Assembly: GCA_964439265.1 (NCBI GenBank)
Contig: CAYTOA010000013.1
Span: 1-64,000 of the forward strand
Direction: 5' to 3'
DNA from: JAGVPT01 sp964439265
Lineage (GTDB): Bacteria; Bacteroidota; Ignavibacteria; UBA10030; UBA8401
DNA: 64,000 bases
The position numbers were made by a program, and so were the translations under genes. The notes beneath the pieces were generated by a model, which worked only from the letters and a program-made list of their open reading frames with translations, was not told where the DNA came from and did no database searches. Positions 17,690 through 25,621 of this stretch are shown piece by piece. How positions within the stretch are numbered: the first letter of the stretch is position 1; the number at the start of each line of letters is the position of its first letter.

Positions 17690-18267
17690 GATCACAGAAA
17701 AGAGTACAGAAGATACTTTCGGTATTGTCGAACCGCCAGCCCGACCTTACGATCGTGATCGAAAATATTCATGACCCGCACAACGTGAGCGCGATGCTGC
17801 GTTCAGCCGATGCCGTCGGGATTAATGAAGTGCAGCTCGTGTACACGAAGGAGAAGTTTCCGAAGATCGGCAAGAAAAGCTCTTCGAGCGCGAACAAATG
17901 GGTGGAGAGGCGGAAGTTCGACTCGATAGAGGCATGTTATGACTGCCTCCGCGCCGAGGGGTTCACGATCTACGCGACAAGGCTGGATGACGCGGCCCAA
18001 AATCTTTACTCGATCGACCTGACGGTGAAAGCTGCACTCGTCTTTGGGAACGAACACGCCGGAGTTTCCGACGACGCTGCGTCGCTGGCTGATGCCACCA
18101 TCATGATTCCGATGATGGGCATGATCCAGAGCCTCAATGTCTCTGTCGCGTGCGCCGTGACGCTCTATGAAGCGCTGCGGCAGAGGCTTGGGGGGAAAAA
18201 ATACGGTGCTGCGAAGTTTTCAACGGCGGAGTTTGAACGCTTGAACGCCGATTGGCTGAAAAAATAA
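17686..18267 (+). CDS. TrmH/SpoU-family RNA 2'-O-ribose methyltransferase
   Basis: 193 residues from ATG 17686, which overlaps the EamA stop by 4 nt and has AGGAGG upstream; the frame is open further upstream, but that is shadow of the transporter gene. SPOUT motifs: ENIHDPHNVSAMLRSADAVG (about 21-40), LVFGNEHAGVSDDA (about 118-131), and MIQSLNVSVACAVTLYE (about 145-161), the knot that binds S-adenosylmethionine. Close to TrmH, which methylates G18 of tRNA, in size and motif spacing, although assignment between TrmH and TrmL-like enzymes is uncertain. Odd pairing with a transporter. Confidence 0.9.
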   Translation: MRSQKRVQKILSVLSNRQPDLTIVIENIHDPHNVSAMLRSADAVGINEVQLVYTKEKFPKIGKKSSSSANKWVERRKFDSIEACYDCLRAEGFTIYATRLDDAAQNLYSIDLTVKAALVFGNEHAGVSDDAASLADATIMIPMMGMIQSLNVSVACAVTLYEALRQRLGGKKYGAAKFSTAEFERLNADWLKK

Positions 18268-18376
18268 TTCTTTACATTCTGTGAAAAACTGTTTACATTC
18301 ATCGTGATTTTGCGATGAACGGGTTCAATCGGTCGATAGAATTTCAAAAATGACCTGCCTCTGTAGGAGAATTATT

Positions 18377-19363
18377 ATGCGCATGCTCTCACTGACGATT
18401 ATTCTTGCGGCAATTGCTGTTTCGCTTGCCGGCTGTTCACGTGGAGGGAAGGTCGACGCTGTGAACGCTGAAATGCTTCCCTTGAAGAATAAGGTCATTA
18501 CTGGTTATGTTACGGGGAAGGGGGGCGTTAAATTGTACGTGCGCATCGAGGGAGACGGCTCTCCGACGTTGGTGCTTCCCGGCGGCCCGGGCTATTCCTT
18601 CGATTATCTCCTCCCCGTTTTTTCTGAGCTGGATTCCTCCAATCAAATGATCTACTTAGATCCCCGGGGCTGCGGCCGTTCCGACCGATTCAAGAACCCC
18701 GCGCTCTACACCCTTGACAACATGGTCGCAGACGTTGAGTCGCTCCGTACTACCCTTAAAATTTCGGCGCTCAACATCATCGGACATGAAACGGGCGGCA
18801 TGCTCGCGCAGAAATACGCCGTGAAATATCCCTCGCATGTTAATCGGTTGATCTTATTGAGTACAACGGCGCAAGTTTCGGACCTTTCGATATGGCTGAA
18901 TAGCTTTAGAGATTTCATGCCAAGGCAGATCGCGGCAACTGTGAAGATGTATGAAAAGGACAGCCTCTTTACCGACGGCCGTTATTCGGATGGATATGAA
19001 CGGACTGTGCTTTCGGGCATCATGATACCGAATTACTTCGCCTACGCGGCAGATGTTCCCCCCGACTTCTCGCTGCCCGATCGTTCGTGGCAAGTCTATC
19101 TTGAAATGTGGGGACGCACAGGGTATTTCGACATCTCGGGAAACCTGAAGGACTTCGACGAGCGAAATGATCTGAAAACGTTGAAGATCAAGACGTTGAT
19201 ATTAGTCGGCGAGAATGACTATATCTCGCCGTTCGTCATGGAATCGGTTGGAAGCTCTATTCCGAGGGCAAAAATGCATACGTTCGAGGGTGCGGGGCAT
19301 TTCTATTATATAGAAAAGCACGATGAGTTTTTGAGCGTGGTGAAGGATTTTCTCGCAAACTAG
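18377..19363 (+). CDS. Alpha/beta-hydrolase lipoprotein with nucleophile serine replaced
   Basis: 328 residues from ATG 18377, preferred because TAGGAG lies 7 bases upstream and because it gives a clean lipoprotein signal (VSLAGC, Cys20). Alpha/beta-hydrolase fold of the proline-iminopeptidase-like group: oxyanion region LPGGPGYS (67-74), DPRGCGRSD, acid GENDYISP and histidine GAGHFYYIE. The nucleophile elbow, normally GHSWGG or GHSxGG, reads GHETGG (136-141), so the catalytic Ser is Glu138. The codon is clearly GAA. A working serine hydrolase is therefore not expected; a binding or structural role is possible. A related gene with an intact GHSWGG lies at 32613-33551. Confidence 0.9.
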   Translation: MRMLSLTIILAAIAVSLAGCSRGGKVDAVNAEMLPLKNKVITGYVTGKGGVKLYVRIEGDGSPTLVLPGGPGYSFDYLLPVFSELDSSNQMIYLDPRGCGRSDRFKNPALYTLDNMVADVESLRTTLKISALNIIGHETGGMLAQKYAVKYPSHVNRLILLSTTAQVSDLSIWLNSFRDFMPRQIAATVKMYEKDSLFTDGRYSDGYERTVLSGIMIPNYFAYAADVPPDFSLPDRSWQVYLEMWGRTGYFDISGNLKDFDERNDLKTLKIKTLILVGENDYISPFVMESVGSSIPRAKMHTFEGAGHFYYIEKHDEFLSVVKDFLAN

Positions 19364-19413
19364 AGGATTATTGCTCTACGAACATTCTCTAAGGAAAAGA
19401 ACAGCGCAAAAAG

Positions 19414-20316
19414 TTAAATATCGCTGATTTCTTTTCTCTCCCTGTACAGCCCGCCGACAGCTGCTCCGACTATAAATACAATGCACGAACAATATACCCA
19501 CACCATCGCGACGAGAATGAAGGCGTATGCGCCGTACACTTTTCTGAACGGCTGGAAGGTCGTGAGATAGAGCGCAAATAGAAATCCTGCGATCTTCCAA
19601 AGGATGGTTGTTGCGATCGCTGAAAGCAGCGACGAGCGGGTTGTCGTGCCGTAGAACGGAATGAACCTGTACGCAAGGAACGCCATGAGTACGGTGAGAA
19701 TAAATGAAGTGAGCCGTGCAAGAAAATCGGGGAGTCCAGTCTGCATGGCAACAAAATTGGGACCGAACATTTCCACGCTGTAGCGGGAAATGAGAGTATA
19801 AAGCCAGTTCAACGTGTTGATCGAAATGAAAAGCCACCCGAGTGCAAGCACGAGGATCAAATCCTTCAGCTGGCTTAAGAAGATGCCGGCGGTCGATGTG
19901 ATGTGATAGATCCGGTGGAGCGCCGATCGTACCGAGCTGAACAACGACGTCGACGTATAGATGAGAACGATCGCTCCGAACACTCCCATCGATTGCCTGA
20001 ACTCCACCAGATCGTTGATTATTCGAAACGTGAGGTTTTTGATCTCTACAGCCTGCGACTGATTCGGCAGCGCCTTCGTCAGGAATTTTTCGATATTCTG
20101 CATCGCCATGTCGGACGAATTCAAAACAACGCCGAGCAGGGCGGATACGAGGAGCAGAAGCGGGATAATGCAAAGAAGCACGTTGAAAGCTATTCCGGAG
20201 GCGAGAAAGAGAAAATCATCCTCGATAAATCGGCCCATGAGGCCGCGTGAATAGTAACGAGCAGCGTCCCAGAAATTTCTGAAGAAGAAACTTAATTTTT
20301 TATCCAATCGGGTCAT
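19414..20316 (-). CDS. YihY/BrkB-family membrane protein
   Basis: 300 residues from the ATG at 20316 (MTRLDKKLSFFFRNFWDA); the frame is open further upstream but overlaps the next gene. About six hydrophobic helices, including ASGIAFNVLLCIIPLLLLVSA and a Gly-rich last helix, followed by a short charged tail, match the YihY/virulence-factor BrkB family (once called RNase BN in error). Typical motif FxxR..D..LxAGIAF near residues 25-45. Inner-membrane protein of unknown transport function. It lies 14 bases downstream of the DUF4013 gene in the same direction. Confidence 0.9.
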   Translation of the reverse strand: MTRLDKKLSFFFRNFWDAARYYSRGLMGRFIEDDFLFLASGIAFNVLLCIIPLLLLVSALLGVVLNSSDMAMQNIEKFLTKALPNQSQAVEIKNLTFRIINDLVEFRQSMGVFGAIVLIYTSTSLFSSVRSALHRIYHITSTAGIFLSQLKDLILVLALGWLFISINTLNWLYTLISRYSVEMFGPNFVAMQTGLPDFLARLTSFILTVLMAFLAYRFIPFYGTTTRSSLLSAIATTILWKIAGFLFALYLTTFQPFRKVYGAYAFILVAMVWVYCSCIVFIVGAAVGGLYRERKEISDI

Positions 20317-20330
20317 GTGAAGAGTATTCG

Positions 20331-20912
20331 TTACAGCGCAGCCAGCTGTCCCAGGATCTGTGACTGAACTAATATTCCCCAGAAGATGACAAACGGCCAG
20401 CCGACGATCATCGACATCCAACCAAAGAGTACGGTCGCCGCTACTGTGAGAAATCCTATTGCGAGGGCCTCAGCATAGAGAAACGGGTGGAGCGCCCATC
20501 GCTTCACAATTTCAAGGATCGAGAAGCATGAAAAGAACGTTGGCTCTTTCGCATATTGGATCAGAACGAGGGGCATCCAGACAAATAAGATGACCGCGCC
20601 GCCAACGATAGTGAGAGTTGTTGCGGGCATGCCGCCGACCGCGATAACGAATGCGATGAATAGAGCAACATACGCCAACCCAGCGAGCAGTACGACGAGA
20701 CCTTGTTGATAAATATGCCGCAAATTTTTCCACTCGGGTAGAACGGATTCATTTTGCCTGGCAATACCCCGAATGTGCTCGACGACATACCCAACGATGA
20801 ACGGCAGGCCGATAATAACGACACTGCCGACCAGGAATGATCCTCCAAGAAAAACTTTGAAGAACCAGGAACTGTCTTTAAACATATGAGAAAATGATCG
20901 AGCAATATCCAT
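20331..20912 (-). CDS. DUF4013-type membrane protein
   Basis: 193 residues. An N-terminal amphipathic stretch (SFSHMFKDSSWFFKVFLGGSF) is followed by a Gly-rich hydrophobic segment, a conserved-looking LPEWKNLRHIYQQGL (about 59-73) and three or four further hydrophobic helices. This pattern (helix, LPxW, G-rich helices) is that of DUF4013 proteins, usually found in archaea and assorted bacteria, with no known function. First gene of a pair with the YihY-family gene. Confidence 0.75.
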   Translation of the reverse strand: MDIARSFSHMFKDSSWFFKVFLGGSFLVGSVVIIGLPFIVGYVVEHIRGIARQNESVLPEWKNLRHIYQQGLVVLLAGLAYVALFIAFVIAVGGMPATTLTIVGGAVILFVWMPLVLIQYAKEPTFFSCFSILEIVKRWALHPFLYAEALAIGFLTVAATVLFGWMSMIVGWPFVIFWGILVQSQILGQLAAL

Positions 20913-21514
20913 CCATAACCTTCACGGGTAGAGAACAGTGAGAGAATATGAACTTTTTAGTTCTTAAGCAAGGATGTCCCGGAGTTTGTAGTGCTCAAGT
21001 TTGGTACAGTGACGGGCACCGTATCGATTTACCCTGCTAGATTTTTCGGCATAATGTGATTTTCAGACTTAGGTGTCCGTCGCCTCCCGCAGCAAATTCA
21101 AAATTGACCGCTACCCCGTAGTTGGCAAGAGCCACTTTGTTCGATCGCCGATTCTCTCGAAGGGTTAGTTTCGCAAGGCGAGCCCCGAAAAAATTCGTCG
21201 GGACATGCTCATGGTAAACTAGGCGTACGCGATCTGAGAAAGCGATCCAGCTCGAATCGCCGCAGGACACATCGTCCGCAACTCGTAGGGAAGGATCAAG
21301 TCGCCGCTTATTGAGTCAAAACAGCAAACTGGGAAGAGGCGAAGGATTGGCACCATTGGACACCTTGCGCCAGCATAGCCATATGGTGACATCTCTCGTA
21401 AGGAAGATTGAAAATGTGTTCAAAGTCTTTAATGGAGCGTTGATTCGATCCTGAAATTAAACTAAATCGGCCGAGCGGGGTCGAATAAATTAAAAACGCG
21501 AGCCTTCCCTATCG
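20913..21514. other. 602-base intergenic region carrying a dispersed repeat
   Basis: Divergent region between the DUF4013 gene (minus) and the TonB-receptor-like gene (plus). It holds one copy of the 79-bp inverted-repeat element (21008-21085) with homology to 44507-44585 continuing past its right end to about 21110. A minus-strand frame at 21037-21270 crosses the element and is discussed among rejected items. The rest shows nothing I can assign. Confidence 0.6.
21008..21085 (-). repeat. 79-bp REPIN-like inverted-repeat element, copy 1
   Basis: Ends AGTGACGGGCACCGT (21008-21022) and AGGTGTCCGTCGCCT (21071-21085) are imperfect inverted repeats. Read on the minus strand, the inner part contains AAAATCACATTATGCCG, identical to bases inside the element at 44507-44585; similarity runs along the whole length in opposite orientation. 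Confidence 0.8.
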
Positions 21515-24436
21515 ATGATAAAGCTTACTTTCTGTTCCCTCCTCGCAATCCTGTTGCTTTTCCCGGTTAAAATGTTGGCTCAATCGGTCATCCTTCGAGG
21601 ACGCGTTCTCGAGTCAAAGAGCAGGACGCCGCTCGCGGGCGCCCACGTGAAACTTACCGGCAGCAACGATGCTGCCGAAACATTCATTACATCCACCGAC
21701 GAGACGGGATACTTTAAGTTCTCAGGTATCGAGATGCATGCGTACTCGCTGGAAGCAACGTACGTCGGTTTCAACATGTACTCGAAAACAATTCATATCG
21801 ACAGCCAATCGATGGACTTGGCAGACTTGCTGATGACACAGATTCCCATTCAATTGCGAGAAGTGGACGTCGAAGGGTCGCCTCCTCCCGCAGTTCAAAA
21901 AGCAGACACGACGGAATTCAACGCCGGAGCATTCAAGACAAATCCAGACGCCGTTGCGGAAGACCTCGTTGGGAAACTTCCTGGTGTGATTGTTACCAAC
22001 GGGACCGTCACCGCGCAGGGAGAGCAGGTTCAGCAGGTACTGGTGGACGGAAAACCATTCTTCGGCAGCGACCCGACGCTTGCGCTGCGTAATCTTCCCG
22101 CCGATGCCATAGCAAAAATTCAGATCTTTGACCAGATGAGCGACCAGGCTCAGTTCACAGGGTTCGACGATGGACAATCGGTAAAAACGCTCAACATCAT
22201 CACCAGAAACGATAAGCGCAATCAGCAATTTGGAAAAGCGTACGGAGGGTATGGCGACGACGACAGATATCTTGCCGGCGGAAGCGCCAATTATTTCCAG
22301 CAAGGGACAAGAGTGTCAGCCATCGGCCTGTCGAATAATCTGAACCAGCAAAACTTCTCCACCCAGGATCTTCTGGGAGTGGTGGGTAGCGGTAATCAGC
22401 GCGGAGGAGGAGGTGGTGGTGGCGGCGGATTTCGAGGCGGAGGGGGAGGAGGCGGGGGCTTCCAAGGCGGAGGNNNNNNNNNNNNNNNNNNNNNNNNNNN
22501 NNNNNNNNNNNNNNNNNNNNNNNNNNNNNNNNNNNNNNNNNNNNNNNNNNNNNNNNNNNNNNNNNNNNNNNNNGGCGGAGGGAATGTCAGCAATTTTCTT
22601 GTCGGACAACAAAACGGCATCGCGACAACAAATTCCATCGGATTGAACTATACCGATACGTGGGGAAGCCATATTACGGTGAGCCAAAGTTATTTCTTTA
22701 ACCTCACGAATACAGATAATACACAGAAGCTCCACATGCAGTATTTTCCGACTCCCGACTCGAGCACATTCTACGACGAAAACAGCAATGCGAACAGCAA
22801 GAACGGCAATCACCGGTACGACATGAGGCTTGAGTACTCGGCCGATACGTTGAATTCAATTATCGATCTCCCAAAAGTATATTTCCAGAGCAATAACTCT
22901 TCGAGCATGCTGAACGGTGTTAACACGCTGTCGACGCAGGAATTGATCAACCAAACAGCCAACGGGAGTGACGCGAATACGAACGGAGATAATCTCTCGA
23001 ACCATATCGTGCTGAGACATAAATTTGATCTGCCCGGGAGGACGATCTCGCTGGACCTCGGAACCAGCTACAATCAGAAGCGGGGTACGACCCTCCAGCA
23101 GGCGAACAGCGAATACTATCGCGGTTCCGCAGCCGGCTCCGACACGATCAACCAACAGACGCCGATATTTTCCGATGGTTATACGCTCTCCTCACGACTA
23201 GCATACACCGAGCCGATCGGACTAATAAGTCTGCTGCAATTTACGTACAATCCGTCGTATTCAAGGAGCAACTCGGACAACAAAAAATACAATTTTGATG
23301 CGCTCACCAACGAATACAGTCTGCCGGATACCGGACTCTCCAATACGTATCAGAACGAATATACAACACAAAACGGCGGGATTGCGTACCGCATAAGGGT
23401 ATCCGGTTTGAACGCGATGGCCGGTGCATCATACCAGGTTGCCTCGCTTCGGGGTCGGCAGGAGTTTCCTTTCACGAGCACGATAACGAGAACATACTAC
23501 GATGTACTGCCCAACGCTATGCTAACATATAACATGGCCGAACACACGAACCTGCGCATGTTCTTTCGCACATCGACACAAGCGCCCAGCATCGGCCAGC
23601 TGCAGGCCATCGTCGACAATTCCAATCCGCTCCAGCTCTCGACGGGAAACCCGAATCTCAACGAGTCGTACACTCAAACTCTGACGACGCGCTATATGGT
23701 CACAAACGTCGACAATGCCCGCAGTACGTTCCTCTTATTGTCGGTTGTGCACACGAACGACTATATCGGGAATGCCACGTTAACGGCGCAGCGCGACACG
23801 GTGTTAACCGGGGGCATCCTGATGAATCGTGGCACGCAGCTTTCGTATCCGGTCAACCTCAACAATGAATGGAACGTTAATTCTTTCTTTACGCACAGCC
23901 TTGTCGTCGGATTTCTGAAGAGCAATTTGAACTTGACCTCAGGTCTGACGTTCAATCGTACTCCCGGGCTTATCAATCAGGACGTGAACATCGCCGAGAC
24001 ATACGGTCCGAGCTGCGGAGCTGTCCTCAGCAGCAACGTCAGCGAGGATGTCGATTTTACGCTGTCGTACATGGGCAACTACAACATTTCGAGGAACACC
24101 TTCGAGCCGGATCTGAACAGCCAGTATTATTCCCACACCGCAACCGTTAAAATGAATTTTATTTTTCTGGATGGAATGGTATTCAGGAATGAGATCGACA
24201 ACGCGCTCTATAGCGGCTTGAGCGGCGGGTTCGACAAAAATACTGTCTTATGGAATATGAGTCTCGGCAGGAAATTCTTTTCGAAGAAGCAGGCGGAACT
24301 GACTGCCTCGGTTGTAGACCTGCTGAATCAAAACAAGAGCGTCAACCGGACGGTGACCGGAACCTACGTGGAAGATACTCAGAACAACGTTCTCGGCCGG
24401 TATTTCATGCTGACGTTTACCTACACTGTGCGTTAA
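21515..24436 (+). CDS. TonB-dependent receptor-like outer-membrane protein (contains assembly gap)
   Basis: About 973 residues across a 100-N gap. Signal peptide 1 to about 23 (ends MLAQ), a carboxypeptidase-regulatory-like beta-sandwich (about 25-110, LRGRVLESKSRTPLAGAHVKL), a plug-like domain (about 135-235, VAEDLVGKLPGVIVTNGTV, VDGKPFFGSDP), then a long beta-barrel ending LTFTYTVR. A Gly-rich low-complexity stretch precedes the gap, and the frame is kept only if the gap length is right. Matches the outer-membrane receptor class of Bacteroidota in which TonB energises import; the ligand is unknown. It stands alone, with no SusD-like lipoprotein beside it. Confidence 0.88.
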   Translation: MIKLTFCSLLAILLLFPVKMLAQSVILRGRVLESKSRTPLAGAHVKLTGSNDAAETFITSTDETGYFKFSGIEMHAYSLEATYVGFNMYSKTIHIDSQSMDLADLLMTQIPIQLREVDVEGSPPPAVQKADTTEFNAGAFKTNPDAVAEDLVGKLPGVIVTNGTVTAQGEQVQQVLVDGKPFFGSDPTLALRNLPADAIAKIQIFDQMSDQAQFTGFDDGQSVKTLNIITRNDKRNQQFGKAYGGYGDDDRYLAGGSANYFQQGTRVSAIGLSNNLNQQNFSTQDLLGVVGSGNQRGGGGGGGGGFRGGGGGGGGFQGGXXXXXXXXXXXXXXXXXXXXXXXXXXXXXXXXXXGGGNVSNFLVGQQNGIATTNSIGLNYTDTWGSHITVSQSYFFNLTNTDNTQKLHMQYFPTPDSSTFYDENSNANSKNGNHRYDMRLEYSADTLNSIIDLPKVYFQSNNSSSMLNGVNTLSTQELINQTANGSDANTNGDNLSNHIVLRHKFDLPGRTISLDLGTSYNQKRGTTLQQANSEYYRGSAAGSDTINQQTPIFSDGYTLSSRLAYTEPIGLISLLQFTYNPSYSRSNSDNKKYNFDALTNEYSLPDTGLSNTYQNEYTTQNGGIAYRIRVSGLNAMAGASYQVASLRGRQEFPFTSTITRTYYDVLPNAMLTYNMAEHTNLRMFFRTSTQAPSIGQLQAIVDNSNPLQLSTGNPNLNESYTQTLTTRYMVTNVDNARSTFLLLSVVHTNDYIGNATLTAQRDTVLTGGILMNRGTQLSYPVNLNNEWNVNSFFTHSLVVGFLKSNLNLTSGLTFNRTPGLINQDVNIAETYGPSCGAVLSSNVSEDVDFTLSYMGNYNISRNTFEPDLNSQYYSHTATVKMNFIFLDGMVFRNEIDNALYSGLSGGFDKNTVLWNMSLGRKFFSKKQAELTASVVDLLNQNKSVNRTVTGTYVEDTQNNVLGRYFMLTFTYTVR
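22474..22573. other. Assembly gap (100 N)
   Basis: Exactly 100 N inside the Gly-rich region of the TonB-receptor-like gene. The flanking GGN-repeat DNA probably broke the assembly; 100 is a common placeholder length, so the true length is unknown. Confidence 0.99.
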
Positions 24437-24452
24437 TCAATTATCCACTATC

Positions 24453-24507
24453 ATACGAGTGTTGCCATGACTTTCCCAGCCGGATTCAGGCATGGCATCA
24501 CTCGTAT
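24453..24507. repeat. Long inverted repeat between convergent genes
   Basis: ATACGAGTGTTGCCATG (24453-24469) and CATGGCATCACTCGTAT (24491-24507) pair at 16 of 17 positions around a 21-base loop. It lies between the stops of two converging genes (24436 and 24520). It could act as a two-way terminator, but there is no T run. Confidence 0.75.
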
Positions 24508-24519
24508 CTATGCTGCAGT

Positions 24520-25308
24520 TCACTTCTTAAAGATCATCCCAAAAAAGTCTTCCATATCTGCCCACGATTTCTTGTCGGCTTTTTCGTTATATGCGATCGG
24601 GATGTTGAATTTCTTCCCAGCCTCCGTCGAAGCCGGATTTGTGAAGGCGTGCAAAGCATCAGGATAGTCGATGAATTTGTAGTGCGCCTTCGACGAATCC
24701 ATATCTGCTTTGAACTTCTTTACCGCTGCTTCCGGATTAAACAAATCGGCCGCGCCGTTGCAGACAAGGATCTTTGCTTTGATGGTGCCGGGTTTCGCGG
24801 GCGTCACCGCTGCCAGGCTGCCGTGGAAGCTGACCACTCCCTGCAGGTCCGCTCCTGCACACGCCATGTTCAGCGCAACTCCGCCGCCAAAACAATAGCC
24901 GATCGCCGCGATGCGGGTTGGGTCGACAGCTTTGTTCTTTTTCAACAACTCTAAGGCCGCGAGAAAACGGGACTGCATCCCTTTCATATTGCTCATGACG
25001 CCGCCGGCCAACTTTCCCGCGTCCGAAGGATTGTCGGCGATTTTTCCGTCTCCGTACATATCGACCGCAAACGCTACATAACCAAGATCCGCAAGCATAT
25101 CGGCGCGCTTGCGCGAATAATCGTTGTTGCCCCACCATTCATGAACGACAAGCACTCCTGGCATTTTCTCCTTCATCGAGTCTTTATATGCCAGATACCC
25201 TTTCATAGTAACTCCATCTGCCGAATACGAAACTTCTTCGCGAACAATTCCGGCGTAAGCTGCGACGGTTGTCATCAATAGACATGTAACAAGAGCAAGG
25301 CGCATCAT
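24520..25308 (-). CDS. Dienelactone hydrolase family protein, exported
   Basis: 262 residues. N-terminal hydrophobic signal peptide (LALVTCLLMTTVAAYAG), so probably periplasmic. The catalytic triad fits the family: nucleophile Cys139 in GYCFGG, Asp188 in NGAADLF and His220 in ALHAFTNP. Conserved HEWWG segment at about 56-60. Such enzymes open lactones or cleave small esters; exported members are common in Bacteroidota and their substrates are unknown. A second methionine directly after the first could be the start. It stands alone. Confidence 0.9.
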   Translation of the reverse strand: MMRLALVTCLLMTTVAAYAGIVREEVSYSADGVTMKGYLAYKDSMKEKMPGVLVVHEWWGNNDYSRKRADMLADLGYVAFAVDMYGDGKIADNPSDAGKLAGGVMSNMKGMQSRFLAALELLKKNKAVDPTRIAAIGYCFGGGVALNMACAGADLQGVVSFHGSLAAVTPAKPGTIKAKILVCNGAADLFNPEAAVKKFKADMDSSKAHYKFIDYPDALHAFTNPASTEAGKKFNIPIAYNEKADKKSWADMEDFFGMIFKK

Positions 25309-25621
25309 GCGACCTCCATAAATAGTTTAGAGAATAATTGGGTTGGGGGATTGGCTAAATGAATTGTACTAAATTGCTGATTAAGGAGCAACGGCGGGGA
25401 GGAGCCGGTCGTGAGGTATTTTGGCTATTAGACCCTTCGACGCGTCCCCCTTCGCGGGACTTGCTCAGGGTGAACAGGTGATGATCATCCTAAGTAAGTG
25501 AGCGCTGCGAATGCATCGTCAACGACCCGATGGGCCGTCGACCCGTCGGGAGGGAACATGTAACTACGGTCTAAACCGAAGTAGCTCACTACCTAAGAGC
25601 CGCATGGATGGCTCGTCCAAA
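25309..25621. other. Intergenic region with stacked palindromes
   Basis: 313 bases between the dienelactone hydrolase start and the YchF stop. It contains a CCCTTCGAC...GCTCAGGGTGAACAGG motif (25433-25478), the multi-hairpin repeat copy B (25505-25552) enclosed by AGTGAGC (25497-25503) / GCTCACT (25584-25590), and a GAGCC/GGCTC hairpin near 25598-25614. Confidence 0.65.
25505..25552 (-). repeat. Multi-hairpin dispersed repeat, copy B
   Basis: CCCGATGGG (25526-25534) and CCCGTCGGG (25542-25550) pair with one wobble. Read on the minus strand it gives ACGGGTC, then GGGTCGTT, at the same spacing as copy A at 15977-16025, followed by ACGA and ATTCG in both. Confidence 0.6.

Noticed and set aside
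21037..21270. 77-codon minus-strand frame ending in GDGHLSLKITLCRKI as a real gene
   Set aside because: Its end is the inverted-repeat element itself and no ribosome site is visible; treated as repeat-associated.
22380..22640. Frameshift in the TonB-receptor-like gene at the gap
   Set aside because: The frame is kept across the 100 N as given, so no frameshift can be claimed; the gap length itself is unreliable.
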